64,000 nt of DNA from positions 299,920 to 363,919 of the forward strand of contig NZ_FNHI01000003.1 in the NCBI RefSeq assembly GCF_900103455.1. Direction: 5' to 3'. Source of the stretch: Streptomyces wuyuanensis. GTDB lineage: Bacteria > Actinomycetota > Actinomycetes > Streptomycetales > Streptomycetaceae. Numbering within the stretch: the stretch's first letter is position 1; every line of letters starts with the position of its first letter. The notes under the pieces were generated by a model. That model searched no databases. It was given only the letters and a program-made list of their open reading frames with translations, and was not told the DNA's origin. A program made the position numbers and the translations under genes. Below, one piece after another: positions 8,886-17,920 of the stretch.

Positions 8886-10955
8886 TCACCAGGGGTGGAC
8901 GACGGAGGCGGCCGGGGACGCCGTGTAGAGCTCGCCCACGGCTCGGACCTCGATGCGGACGCCCCGTTCGCCCGGCTCCGGACGCAGCCCGGAGACGTGG
9001 AACGCGGTCTGGCAGGTACCGCCGAGGAAGCGCCGGCCGCCGCCGGGGAGGACGCGGTGCAGTTCGTAGTGGCGTACGGGGCCGGGCGCTGCGGTCCAGC
9101 GCAGCCTCAGTCCGGTGCCGTCGGCGGTGTCGGCGCCGGCCGTGATCCGCAGGCCGGTGGGGCGTGCGGGCCGTGCGGTCCCGCGCCGCACCGCGAGTCC
9201 CCCGAGACGGTAGGCCACCGCACCGTCGCCGGTGAGCCGGACGCCGAGGGCGCGCAGGGAGCCGGAGAAGCCGTTCAGCCGGACGGTCGCGGTCGTCCAG
9301 CCGCTGCCGCCGCGCAGGGTCCCGGCGGGCACGTGCCGGTACGGGACCGGGTCACCGGGCCGCGCCGGCTCCCGGGTGGCGACGGCGAGTTCGACGGTCA
9401 CCGGGCCGGCGTCGGCCCGGTGGGTCAGTTCGACGACGGTGCCGGGTTCGAGCGGCAGCCTGGTCGCGTAGAGGTCCACCGTCACGGGTGCGTCGAGTGC
9501 GCCGGCGACCAGCACGCTGCTGCCGCCGCGCCAGGCGTCGGCGAAGTCGAAGGAGACGGCCGGGCGGCGGCCTTCGGTGCGGACGACCCAGCGGCGGCCC
9601 GGCAGGCGGTCCTGGAGGCCCAGGTGGTTCCACTCGGCGTCGGAGGTGACCGTGCCGTTCTCGTACCAGCGCAGTCCGTGGCCGGTGTTGAAGGTGGTGG
9701 CGAACGGCAGCCCCGTGACGGTGGAGCGGTCGGCGACGGCGGTCGCCGGGGCGCGCCAGCCGCTGTCTCCGTCCGGGACGGACGGGTCCAGCGAGGGCCC
9801 CGTCCAGAACCGGTCGTCGGCGGCGTGGAACTCGCCCGGGGTGCGGTCCGCCGGGAGGTGGTTGCGGGTCCACTCGGGCCGGTAGAAGCCGTAGGAGAGG
9901 ACGTGGTCCCGGTCGCGCGGGACGATCGCGTCCCAATCGACGGCCTTGTTCCAGCCGCTTGCCTCGACGTCGACGCCGGCCCACAACTCGTAGCGGTCGC
10001 GGCCGAGTTCACCGGCACGGACACCGGAGGACGCGAGGCCGGCCGGTGTCCAGCGGAAGTCCACGAACATCGAGTCGGCGGTCCGGAAGAAGTCCTGGTT
10101 CCGCTCGTTGAGGGCGCCCTGCCAGCCCACGGTGCCGTCGACCGTCATCGCGTCGTACCAGGTGATGCGCAGCCCCGCGGCTTCGCCCCGGGCCCGGAGG
10201 TCCCGCACGAAGGCGAGCATCTCGGTGCCGAGAGCCGCGTCGCCGCCCTCCGTCTCCGCGTTGACGAACCAGCCGTCGAAGCCGTGGGCGGTGGCGACCT
10301 CCACCAGCTTGGCCGCGAGGGGGAAGCGGCCCCAGGAGTCGCGCTGCACCAGGTCGCGCGTCCACCGGAGGTCGCCGCCCCAGTGCACGGGCGGCAGGAA
10401 GACGGTGCCGAGGACGGGAACGCCGTTGCGGTGGGCCGCGTCCACGACCGGGGCGTTCGGGGCGAGGATCAGCCCCTCCCCCGCCGAGCCGCCCCAGAAC
10501 ACGAGTTCGTCCAGGTACGCCCAGTGGGTGAGCGCGTAGTAGTCGGCGGTGGGCGCGCCCTGGGAGGGGTTCCGGGAGGTGTGCTCGAAGGACACGAGCG
10601 ACTGGACCCGGGCCTGACCGCTGCGGGCCGTACGGTTCGGCGGCACGGGGGTGAAGCGCCGGGCGAGGGGCACGGCCGCGGTGTTGAACGGCAGGTCCGG
10701 GTCGTCCTCGGCCCGCCAGGTCCTCAGGCTGCGCCAGGTGATGCCGTCGCCGGGGGTCCCGGCGGGCAGCGAGTCGGGGAACCAGTACGAGGCGTACGGC
10801 CGGAGGTCCGGGGCGGCCGGCCCGGCCGCCGCGGTGCGGTCGGCGTCGGGCGCGGCGGCGCCGGCGGCCGGCCCCGGGACGAGGAAGGCGGCCGCGGCTC
10901 CCGCCGCTCCGGCGATGACGACGCTGCGGCGGCTGGGGACGGTGGGCTGGGTCAT
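8886..10955 (-). CDS. Secreted endo-beta-N-acetylglucosaminidase, GH85
   Basis: A 689-residue GH85 enzyme that cleaves the chitobiose core of N-linked glycans, leaving one GlcNAc on the protein. The N-terminus carries twin arginines (PSRRSVVIAGAAGAAAAFLV), a Tat-like signal. The barrel begins around LRPYASYWFPDSLPAG near residue 51, and the catalytic Asn-x-Glu pair lies in FDGWFVNAETEGG (N232, E234), with ITWYDAMTVDG following. C-terminal beta-sandwich and fibronectin-like segments are seen after residue 400. It lies between the GH5-like and GH38 genes in one operon with a sugar importer, implying release of glycans outside the cell followed by uptake. The ATG at 10955 has a GGAG site upstream. 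Confidence 0.93.
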   Translation of the reverse strand: MTQPTVPSRRSVVIAGAAGAAAAFLVPGPAAGAAAPDADRTAAAGPAAPDLRPYASYWFPDSLPAGTPGDGITWRSLRTWRAEDDPDLPFNTAAVPLARRFTPVPPNRTARSGQARVQSLVSFEHTSRNPSQGAPTADYYALTHWAYLDELVFWGGSAGEGLILAPNAPVVDAAHRNGVPVLGTVFLPPVHWGGDLRWTRDLVQRDSWGRFPLAAKLVEVATAHGFDGWFVNAETEGGDAALGTEMLAFVRDLRARGEAAGLRITWYDAMTVDGTVGWQGALNERNQDFFRTADSMFVDFRWTPAGLASSGVRAGELGRDRYELWAGVDVEASGWNKAVDWDAIVPRDRDHVLSYGFYRPEWTRNHLPADRTPGEFHAADDRFWTGPSLDPSVPDGDSGWRAPATAVADRSTVTGLPFATTFNTGHGLRWYENGTVTSDAEWNHLGLQDRLPGRRWVVRTEGRRPAVSFDFADAWRGGSSVLVAGALDAPVTVDLYATRLPLEPGTVVELTHRADAGPVTVELAVATREPARPGDPVPYRHVPAGTLRGGSGWTTATVRLNGFSGSLRALGVRLTGDGAVAYRLGGLAVRRGTARPARPTGLRITAGADTADGTGLRLRWTAAPGPVRHYELHRVLPGGGRRFLGGTCQTAFHVSGLRPEPGERGVRIEVRAVGELYTASPAASVVHPW

Positions 10956-11178
10956 GTCGGGCTCCGTGTCGGTGGAGGACGAGTGACGGTGCGGGCGAGC
11001 GGGCTCTCCGCGGCGGTTCAGGGGACGGGGTCCGGTACGCGGACGTGTCGGACCCGGCCCGTACCCGGTGGGCGGTCGTCGGGAGGCGTCGGGGCGACGC
11101 CGGGGGTCGGCCGCTGTGCCGGTGCGGAGGCCGTGCGGGCGGCGAGCGGTCCTCGGCCGCCGGCTGCCGCCGGGGTCG

Positions 11179-12429
11179 TCATCGGACCTCGTCCGGGGTG
11201 ACGACCTCGGTGATGCCCCGGGCGGCCAGGTGCGCTGCGTCGTCCGCCCGGCTCGCGAGCACCGCGGCGGGCCTGACCCCGTCCGCGGTGAGCCGGGCGA
11301 ATGCCTCGAAGACCGCGCCGCCCGGCGCGCAGACCGAGCGCCGAGGGGCGGTGTCGTCGTCGCCCGCGTCGACGACGAGTGCCGTGGTCCGGGGCGAGGG
11401 CCGGTGCGGGCGCTCGCGCTGCTCGCGGACGATCCGGGCGATCGTCCGGCCGGCCGGTTTCACCTCCCTGTCGCTGGTCATCAGGCCCAGGCTGTACTCG
11501 AGTTCGGGGAAGTCGGCCAGGGTGCGCGACACGTCGTGCGAGCACCACCAGGTGACGCCCCAGAGGTCCTCGCAGTCGAGGGCGTTGACGACGGTCGCCT
11601 CGGTGAAGGTGTGTGCGTGCTCGGCGGGGACGAGGGGTGCGGGCGCGCCGACCTCCTGCAGCCACACCGGACGGTGCGGTGCCTCGGCCCACGCCTTGGA
11701 CAGCTCGACGAGGTACGCGGCGTGGTGCTCGGTCGCCGTCCCCGTGCGGCCGTGCCGCTGGGCGGTGCCGTTGAAGACCCAGGAGTGCACGGCCGTGACG
11801 GCGCCCAGCCGGGCCGAGTGCGCCGGTGTGAACGGCTGGTCGTCCTGGTACCAGGCGGCGTCGTACTCGGCGTGCAGGTGCAGCTTCCCCGGTGCGCCCT
11901 CCTCGCAGGCGGCCAGCAGCAGGTCCAGCCAGCGCTCCGCCTGCACCGGTGTGATCCGGTCGGGGTCGGGATGGGGTCCGGCCGAGAACTGGTTGACCTC
12001 GTTGCCGATGGTCATGCCGATGAAGTTGGGCCGGTCGGCGAGCGCTTCGGCGAGCGTGCGCAGATAGTCGGCCTGGCCCGTCACCACGTCCGGGTCCGTG
12101 AAGATGCTGCGGCGGTGCCAGGTCTGCGTCCAGGACGGCAGGAAGTCGAAGCTCGACAGGTGCCCCTGCAGTCCGTCGACGTTGACGTCCAGCCCGCGCT
12201 CGGCGGCCGCGTCGGCGAGCAGGACGAGCTGCTCCACGGCCCGCGGGCGGATCAGGGTGCGGTTGGGCTGGAAGACCGGCCACAGCGGGAAGACCCGGAT
12301 ATGGTCGAGGCCCAGTGCGGCGACGGAGTCCAGGTCGGCCCGCACGGCGTCGAGGTCGAAGTCGAGCCAGTGGTGGAACCACCCCTGGCTCGGGGTGTAG
12401 TTCGCGCCGAAGCGCACGCGTGAGGTCAT
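11179..12429 (-). CDS. GH5-like glycoside hydrolase, probable beta-mannosidase
   Basis: A 416-residue clan GH-A barrel enzyme. The acid/base sits in FIGMTIGNEVNQF (N143, E144) and the nucleophile in PVWLQEVGAP (E259), the spacing expected of GH5. No signal peptide is present, so it is probably cytoplasmic. Its company with GH85 and GH38 genes recalls GH5_18 enzymes of bifidobacteria and streptomycetes that split the Man-beta-1,4-GlcNAc core left after GH85 and GH38 action; that subfamily assignment is inference from context. The start MTSRVRFGANYTPSQ is preferred over an upstream in-frame methionine because the preceding 32 residues overlap the permease gene and look non-protein. Confidence 0.82.
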   Translation of the reverse strand: MTSRVRFGANYTPSQGWFHHWLDFDLDAVRADLDSVAALGLDHIRVFPLWPVFQPNRTLIRPRAVEQLVLLADAAAERGLDVNVDGLQGHLSSFDFLPSWTQTWHRRSIFTDPDVVTGQADYLRTLAEALADRPNFIGMTIGNEVNQFSAGPHPDPDRITPVQAERWLDLLLAACEEGAPGKLHLHAEYDAAWYQDDQPFTPAHSARLGAVTAVHSWVFNGTAQRHGRTGTATEHHAAYLVELSKAWAEAPHRPVWLQEVGAPAPLVPAEHAHTFTEATVVNALDCEDLWGVTWWCSHDVSRTLADFPELEYSLGLMTSDREVKPAGRTIARIVREQRERPHRPSPRTTALVVDAGDDDTAPRRSVCAPGGAVFEAFARLTADGVRPAAVLASRADDAAHLAARGITEVVTPDEVR

Positions 12430-12496
12430 GTGGGTCAGGGGTTCCTCGGGGGTTCGGGGAAGGACGGTCCGGCGGACCTGCTGCTTCGACGGTGCG

Positions 12497-13426
12497 TCAG
12501 CCCTTGACGGCGCCCTCGCCCACACCGCGGAAGAAGTAGCGCTGGAGGCAGGCGAAGAGGACGATCAGCGGCAGCACGGCGATGATCGTGCCCGCCGCGA
12601 CGAGCCGTTCGTCGTTGGCGAAGGTGCCGTGCAGGTAGTTGAGCCCGATGGTCAGTGTGAAGTTCTGCGGGTCGCTGAGCACGATCAGCGGCCACAGGAA
12701 GTCGTCCCAGGCGCCCATGAAGGCGAAGATGGCGACGACCGCCAGGGTGCCCTTGACCGAGGGCAGCGCGATGCGAGCGAACCGCTGCCAGACGTTGGCC
12801 CCGTCGACGAACGCGGCCTCCTCCACCTCGTAGGGCAGGTTGAGGAACGCGTTGCGCATCAGCAGCACGTTCAGCGCCGAGACCGACAGCGGCAGCACCA
12901 CACCGACGAGGGTGTTGTTCAGTCCGAGCTCACGCATGGTCGTGAACTGGGCGATGATGATCCCCTCGACGGGCACGAGCATCGCCAGGACGAACGCGAC
13001 GGTGGCGGCCCTGCGGCCTCGGTAGCGCAGCCGGGCGAGGGCGTAGCCGGCGAGTGCCGCACCCGCGCAGTTGGTCACGACGTTGGCGACCGCGACGGTG
13101 AGCGAGTTGAGCGCGTAGTCCCACACCGGGATGGTCTCGGCGACACGGCTGTAGTTGGCGAAAGTGGGCTGTTCGGGAAGGAAGGCCGGCGGGGAGCTGA
13201 AGATGTCCTCGTGCGGCCCCTTGAGGGAGGTGGACAGCTGCCACAGGAACGGTCCGACGGTCAGCGCGAGAACGGCCAGCAGCAGCACGTACCGTAGCGC
13301 GATCTCCCAGCCGGGCATCCGGCGTCCGCTCTCCCGGTTGCCGCGGCCGCGCCGGCTGTTCCCGCCGCCGTTCTCCCGCTCCGGGCCGTCCCGGTGCCCG
13401 TTCATGAGTTCCCCTTGCCGGTTCAT
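12497..13426 (-). CDS. Carbohydrate ABC transporter permease, MalG type
   Basis: A 309-residue inner-membrane permease with six predicted helices after an Arg/Gly-rich N-terminal tail. The cytoplasmic EAA loop is visible as EEAAFVDGANVWQRFARIALPSVKG, the docking site for the ATPase, which is not encoded here; streptomycetes usually share the MsiK ATPase among sugar importers. The start at 13426 has a perfect AAGGAGG site and overlaps the stop of the upstream permease by four bases (ATGA), indicating translational coupling; a second candidate ATG lies at 13405. Bases 12585-12679 of this gene recur exactly at the left edge of the window. Confidence 0.9.
   Translation of the reverse strand: MNRQGELMNGHRDGPERENGGGNSRRGRGNRESGRRMPGWEIALRYVLLLAVLALTVGPFLWQLSTSLKGPHEDIFSSPPAFLPEQPTFANYSRVAETIPVWDYALNSLTVAVANVVTNCAGAALAGYALARLRYRGRRAATVAFVLAMLVPVEGIIIAQFTTMRELGLNNTLVGVVLPLSVSALNVLLMRNAFLNLPYEVEEAAFVDGANVWQRFARIALPSVKGTLAVVAIFAFMGAWDDFLWPLIVLSDPQNFTLTIGLNYLHGTFANDERLVAAGTIIAVLPLIVLFACLQRYFFRGVGEGAVKG
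12585..12679. repeat. 95-bp perfect direct repeat, internal copy
   Basis: Identical base for base and in the same orientation to positions 1-95. This copy lies inside an intact permease gene, so it is the parental copy; the one at the window edge is a fragment. Confidence 0.95.
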
Positions 13427-14400
13427 GCGTCCTCCTTGCGGTCGGCGCGCAGCACCAGCAGCATCAGCGCGACCGTGACGACGAAGACGACCACCGAGAT
13501 CGCCGAGGCGTAGCCGGCCCGGCCGCTCAGTCCGGTGCCGGTGCGCTGGACGAGCATGACGAGGGTGGTGTCCTCGCCGGCGGGGCCGCCGTCGGGGCCC
13601 GCCATCAGGTACACCTCGGAGAAGACCTTGAAGGCGGCGACCGAGGAGAGCGCGCCCACCAGCACCATGGTCGAACGCACCGCGGGCAGGGTGACGGTGA
13701 GGAACCGGCGTACGGCTCCGGCGCCGTCGACGGACGCCGCCTCGTGGAGCTCGCGCGGGACGTTGGCCAGCGCGGCCAGATAAATGATCATGTAGTAGCC
13801 GAGGCCCTTCCAGACGGTGACCGCCATGGCGCTCAGCAGGAGCAGCCACTGGTCGCTCAGGAAGCCGACCCTGCCGACCCCGACCGCCTCCAGCACCGCG
13901 TTCACCAGCCCGCGCTCGTCGAGCAGCCACACCCAGATGAGGCCGACCACGACGATGGAGGCGACGACCGGGGTGTAGAAGGCGGAGCGGAAGAACGAGA
14001 TGCCGGGGATCTGCTTCTGCACGAGCAGCGCCAGCAGCAGGGGCAGGACCACCAGCGCGGGCACGACGCCGAGCACGTACAGCGTGCTGTTGCGCAGGCC
14101 GGTCCAGAACATCTCGTCGCCGAGCATCTCCCGGTAGTTGTCCAGCCCCACGAACCGGCCGGCGATCAGCGTCCTGCGGTCCGTGAAGGAGTTGGTCACC
14201 GTGGAGAGGAACGGGTAGAGGCTGAAGGCACCGGCGACCAGCAGCCCCGGGGCCGCGAACAGCCAGGGACTGGTCGGCAGATGCCGTCTGATCCGGCTTC
14301 GTCCGTCCCGTGGGCGGCCTCCGGTGCGGGGGTTCTTCGGGGCGCGCCCCTCGGCCGTGCTGCCGGAGGGCGCCGCCGCAGTGGTGGTGGGGGTCGTCAT
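13423..14400 (-). CDS. Carbohydrate ABC transporter permease, MalF type
   Basis: A 325-residue permease with six membrane helices beginning about residue 45 (PWLFAAPGLLVAGAFSLYP). The EAA loop is HEAASVDGAGAVRRFLTVTLPAVRS near residue 230. It forms the transmembrane heterodimer with the MalG-type permease whose start overlaps its stop. The solute-binding gene ends 30 bp upstream, so the three transport genes are one transcription unit. Substrate is inferred from the hydrolases downstream: mannose-containing oligosaccharides from N-glycans. Confidence 0.92.
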   Translation of the reverse strand: MTTPTTTAAAPSGSTAEGRAPKNPRTGGRPRDGRSRIRRHLPTSPWLFAAPGLLVAGAFSLYPFLSTVTNSFTDRRTLIAGRFVGLDNYREMLGDEMFWTGLRNSTLYVLGVVPALVVLPLLLALLVQKQIPGISFFRSAFYTPVVASIVVVGLIWVWLLDERGLVNAVLEAVGVGRVGFLSDQWLLLLSAMAVTVWKGLGYYMIIYLAALANVPRELHEAASVDGAGAVRRFLTVTLPAVRSTMVLVGALSSVAAFKVFSEVYLMAGPDGGPAGEDTTLVMLVQRTGTGLSGRAGYASAISVVVFVVTVALMLLVLRADRKEDA

Positions 14401-14430
14401 GGTGTGTCCGGGTCCCTGCTCGTCCGGGTC

Positions 14431-15732
14431 TCAGCTCTGCTTCAGCAGCCGGTCGCAGGCCCTGACAGCGTTGTCAAGCGCTTCCTTGGGGCTCTCCTTG
14501 CCCTGGAGCGCCCTCGCGACGGCGTTGCGCAGTTCGGTCTTCATCTGGTCGCTCATCAGCACCGGGGTGTAGTTGACCGCGGTCTTCAAGGACTTGGCGG
14601 CCGCGATCCGCACCCTCGTCGCGTCGGTCCCGTCCTCCTTGGTGAAGTACGGGTCGTCGAGGGAGCCCGCGGTGCTCGGGAAGATGGCGACCTGCTTCGC
14701 GAACTCCATCTGGTGCCGGGCGTCGGTGACGAAGTGCGCGAAGGCGACGGCGGCCGGCGTCCGCTCGGTCCTGGCGTTCACCATCACGCCCATCACGTAC
14801 ATGTTGTCCTTGCCGGTGCTGCTGATCTGCTCGGTGATCCCGATGTTGTCGTACAGCGCCGGGGCGTCCTTCCTGAACTTCTCCAGGTCCAGCGCGGAGC
14901 CCGGGTTCATCGCCACGGCCTGGGTGAGGAACTTCTTGCCCGCCGACTCGGGCGTCGCGGTGAGCGCCTGCGGGTCGAGCGCCTTGGCGTCGTACAACTC
15001 CTTGTATTTGGTGAGGAGTTCGACGCCCTTGGCGTCGTTGAAGGTGAAGGCCGTGCCTTCGTCGTTCATCAACTGCACGCCGTAGCGGCCGAAGTCCTCG
15101 ATGGTGGGGATGTTGGCCAGCGTGGCGATCCTGCCCTTGCTCTTGCCGGCTATCCGCAGCGACTGCGCGAAGAGCTCGTCGTATGTCGTGGGGGGCTTCT
15201 CCGCGTCGAGCCCTGCCTCCCGGAAGAGGCGCTTGTTGTAGAACAGCGGGCCGGTGTTGAGGTACCAGGGGAACGCGTACGTGCCCTCCATGCCGGGGAT
15301 CCCGTGCCCGGCCCAGGCACCCGGCAGGTACTCCTTCTTGTACTTCGCGGCCGCCTGGTCGAGGTCCAGCGCGAGGCCCGCCTTGGCGAGCGGGGCGAGC
15401 AGGTCCGGCGAGACGTTCACGACGTCGGGCAGCGTGCCGCCGGCGGCGTCGGCGCTGAGCTTGTCGGCGTAGCCCTCGGCGGGCTGGTCGATCCACTTCA
15501 CGTCGGTGCCGGGGTACTTCTTCTCGAACTCGGCGATGAGGCCGGTGAAGTAGGGCTTGAAGTTGGCCTGCAGGTTCCAGGTCTGGAACGTGATGCTGCC
15601 TTCGATCTTGCCTGAGGCGTCTGCCGCACCCCCGCCGCCGGAGTCTCCTCCACAGGCGCTGAGCGGCAGGAAAACGGCGAGGGCGGCGGCAGTGGCGACT
15701 GCTCTGCGGGCGGTACGGCGGCTGATGGGCAC
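14431..15732 (-). CDS. Extracellular solute-binding lipoprotein (family 1) for oligosaccharides
   Basis: A 433-residue sugar-binding lipoprotein. From the GTG at 15732 the signal reads VPISRRTARRAVATAAALAV and ends in a lipobox LSAC, followed by a Gly/Ser-rich tether GGDSGGGG. The body (GSITFQTWNLQANFKPYFTG, then YPGTDVKWIDQPAEGYADKL) is typical of family 1 binding proteins. It is the first gene of the N-glycan operon and would deliver released glycans to the two permeases. The start is chosen for the AAGGAG site about ten bases upstream and because longer in-frame starts would bury the signal peptide. A LacI-type operator pair lies about 185 bp upstream. Confidence 0.92.
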   Translation of the reverse strand: MPISRRTARRAVATAAALAVFLPLSACGGDSGGGGAADASGKIEGSITFQTWNLQANFKPYFTGLIAEFEKKYPGTDVKWIDQPAEGYADKLSADAAGGTLPDVVNVSPDLLAPLAKAGLALDLDQAAAKYKKEYLPGAWAGHGIPGMEGTYAFPWYLNTGPLFYNKRLFREAGLDAEKPPTTYDELFAQSLRIAGKSKGRIATLANIPTIEDFGRYGVQLMNDEGTAFTFNDAKGVELLTKYKELYDAKALDPQALTATPESAGKKFLTQAVAMNPGSALDLEKFRKDAPALYDNIGITEQISSTGKDNMYVMGVMVNARTERTPAAVAFAHFVTDARHQMEFAKQVAIFPSTAGSLDDPYFTKEDGTDATRVRIAAAKSLKTAVNYTPVLMSDQMKTELRNAVARALQGKESPKEALDNAVRACDRLLKQS

Positions 15733-15917
15733 GGTGGATCGGCTCCTTTGCTCGGCCCGGCGTGACGGCGGCATCCGGCGCGAGAGATGCCGACGGACGC
15801 TGGGAGCAGACCCTGCATCGCGTTCCGGGGAAAAGTCAATGGATTGGTTTGAAGGAATCCCATTCACATACCGTCTCCGCAGGTCAGAAGCGTTCCCCAA
15901 CAGGCTTGCGTGATCGA

Positions 15918-15955
15918 CTAATGCGCTTTAGAGTGCAACTACTCAAGCGCATTAG
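15918..15955. promoter_or_regulatory. Paired LacI-type operator in the divergent promoter region
   Basis: CTAATGCGCTT at 15918-15928 and AAGCGCATTAG at 15945-15955 are perfect 11-bp inverted arms separated by 16 bp. Each arm is also the core of a near-palindromic 14-bp site (CTAATGCGCTTTAG, and CTCAAGCGCATTAG), so this can be read as two LacI-family operators with centres 24 bp apart. They lie 38 bp before the LacI gene start and upstream of the solute-binding gene, ideally placed for that regulator to repress both directions. Confidence 0.75.
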
Positions 15956-15992
15956 TGCACCGAGGTGAACCGAGGCCGGGAAAGGGGCACGG

Positions 15993-17087
15993 GTGGGAGC
16001 GAATCCCCCGTCCGCCAAGGACGCGTCGCAGAGCAGGCGAGCCCCGGCCCGCCGGCCGACGATGAAGGACATCGCCCGGCGGGCGGGGGTCTCGGAGAGC
16101 GCCGTGTCGTTCGCGCTCAACGACCGGCCCGGGGTCTCCGAGGTCACCCGCGACCGGGTCCGCCGAGTAGCCGAGCAACTGGGCTGGCGACCGAGCACCG
16201 CCGCCCGCGCCCTGTCCGGTGAGGGCGCGGCGACGGTGGGCCTGGTGGTGGCGCGGCCGGCGGGGACGCTCGGCGTCGACTCGTTCTTCCTCCAGCTGAT
16301 CTCCGGCATCCAGGAGGTGCTGTCCGAGCGCCATCTCGGTCTGCTCTTCCAGGTGGTGGAGGACGTGGACGCCGAGTGCGCGGTGTACCGCCGATGGTGG
16401 GCCGAGCACCGGGTGGACGGCGTCCTCGTCGTCGACCCGCGCACCGACGATCCCCGGCCGGCGCTGCTCGACGAACTCGGCCTGCCCGGTGTGGTGATCG
16501 GCGGTGCGCCCGAGGAGCCCCCGGCCCCGGGGCTGTCCGCCGTGTGGGCGGACGACGCGGGCGCGATGGCCTCCGTCGTCGGCCGGCTCCATGCGCTCGG
16601 GCACCGGCGCATCGTGCACATCGCCGGGCTGCCGGGGCTCGCCCACACCGAGCGGCGCATCCGCTCGCTGCGCGCGGAGGCCGGGCGGCTGGGACTGACC
16701 GAGGTCCGGTCCGTCACCACCGACTACTCGGACGCGGAGGGCGCGGCGGTGACCCGCGGAGTGCTCTCGGGCGACGCGCCGCCGACCGCTCTCGTGTACG
16801 ACAACGACGTGATGGCCGTGGCCGGGGTCGCCGCGGCCACGGGCCTCGGCTGTGCGGTGCCCCGGGACGTGTCGATCGTCGCCTGGGAGGACTCGGCCCT
16901 GTGCCGCCTGGTCGATCCCTGGCTCGCGGCCCTCTCACGGGACACCGTCTCGTTCGGCCGCAGCGCGGCGGGCGAACTCACCGCGCTCCTCGACGGAGGC
17001 ACCGCGCGTACCGTCCGGGTGCCGGTACCCGAACTGATCGAGCGGGCCAGCATCGGGCCGGTCCGTCCGGCGACCGGCCGGCGGTGA
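15993..17087 (+). CDS. LacI-family transcriptional regulator
   Basis: A 364-residue repressor. After a 23-residue basic extension the LacI helix-turn-helix is clear (MKDIARRAGVSESAVSFALN, then DRPGVSEVTRDRVRRVAEQL), with hinge helix PSTAARALSG. The sugar-binding core follows, including VGLVVARPAGTLGVDSFF and the conserved ALVYDNDVMAVAGV and DVSIVAWEDS stretches. It is divergent from the N-glycan operon and next to a two-site operator, so it is very likely the local repressor, relieved by an imported glycan or its breakdown product. The GTG at 15993 has an AAAGGGG ribosome site; a start at the internal methionine (residue 24) is possible. Confidence 0.9.
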   Translation: MGANPPSAKDASQSRRAPARRPTMKDIARRAGVSESAVSFALNDRPGVSEVTRDRVRRVAEQLGWRPSTAARALSGEGAATVGLVVARPAGTLGVDSFFLQLISGIQEVLSERHLGLLFQVVEDVDAECAVYRRWWAEHRVDGVLVVDPRTDDPRPALLDELGLPGVVIGGAPEEPPAPGLSAVWADDAGAMASVVGRLHALGHRRIVHIAGLPGLAHTERRIRSLRAEAGRLGLTEVRSVTTDYSDAEGAAVTRGVLSGDAPPTALVYDNDVMAVAGVAAATGLGCAVPRDVSIVAWEDSALCRLVDPWLAALSRDTVSFGRSAAGELTALLDGGTARTVRVPVPELIERASIGPVRPATGRR

Positions 17088-17120
17088 CCGACCGGGCGCG
17101 GTACGCCGCCCGGTGAGGCG

Positions 17121-17684
17121 TCAGGCGTCGGACGCCGCCGTACCGCGGGGCCGGCGGTGCCACCAGTGGCGGCGGCGCGGGTGCACCGCACGGCCGAGCC
17201 GGCGGCCGACGAGGAGGTAGCCCAGCACGGCGCCCGTGGTGTTGAGGATGACGTCGTCGACGTCGAAGGCCCGGCCCGTGACCAGCGCGCCCTGGACGAG
17301 TTCCACGAGCGCCATGACCAGGGCCGTGGCCAGCAGCACCCGGATCAGTCCGCGCGCCTTCGGCACCAGGACCGGGAGCAGGACGCCGAACGGGACGCCC
17401 AGCAGGACGTTGCCGCCGAGCTGTTTGACGGTGTCGCGGAACGCCGGCTGGGACAGGTAGTCGCGGATGGACGCACCCGGCTGGACGTTGCTGTGGGTCA
17501 GCGGCTCCGACGCCGCCGACGGCTCCAGGGTGAGCCGGGCGAGGACCACGCTGAACGCGACGGTCGCCGCGAACGCCGCCGCCACGGCGAGCGCCCGCAG
17601 GATGGGTGGCATCGGTTCCGCTCCCGGTGCCGGCCGGGAGCCGGCTTCCTTCGCCGCCGTGTCGTTGCCGCCGCTGCGCCTCAT
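17121..17684 (-). CDS. VanZ-family membrane protein
   Basis: A 187-residue membrane protein with a VanZ-like core: GGNVLLGVPFGVLLPVLVP, a helix ending LVMALVELVQ, and FDVDDVILNTTGAVLGYLLV. About four to five transmembrane helices are expected. VanZ proteins are linked to low-level teicoplanin resistance, but most actinobacterial members have unknown function and no vancomycin genes are nearby. The start MRRSGGNDTAAK is chosen over a longer frame because a GGAG-containing site lies upstream. It converges on the LacI gene, ending 33 bp from its stop. Confidence 0.8.
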   Translation of the reverse strand: MRRSGGNDTAAKEAGSRPAPGAEPMPPILRALAVAAAFAATVAFSVVLARLTLEPSAASEPLTHSNVQPGASIRDYLSQPAFRDTVKQLGGNVLLGVPFGVLLPVLVPKARGLIRVLLATALVMALVELVQGALVTGRAFDVDDVILNTTGAVLGYLLVGRRLGRAVHPRRRHWWHRRPRGTAASDA

Positions 17685-17920
17685 GGTCGCCTCTCCCCAG
17701 CCGTGTGGGCCCGTCAGTGCCCGCACCGGCTACCCGGGGTACGGGGGCTTCATTCCTCGGCCGGCCGCCCCGTCGCCCGTTCGCCGCAGGCCCTGCCGGG
17801 CGGGCGGTGGAAGGTGCGCCGGACGCAGCCGGACGCCTGGGGGTGACACCCGGCTCGGGCCCCCGGCCGGGGCTCGTCCGCTGGCCCGGCCCGCTCGCCC
17901 CGCCCGTGGACAATGGGCGC

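Noticed and set aside
6891..11201. A 1436-residue plus-strand frame opposite the GH38 and GH85 genes
   Set aside because: It is the antisense shadow of two clearly identified glycoside hydrolases.
17121..17684. VanZ-like gene as evidence of a glycopeptide resistance cluster
   Set aside because: No vanH/A/X or two-component genes nearby; isolated VanZ-like proteins are common in actinobacteria.
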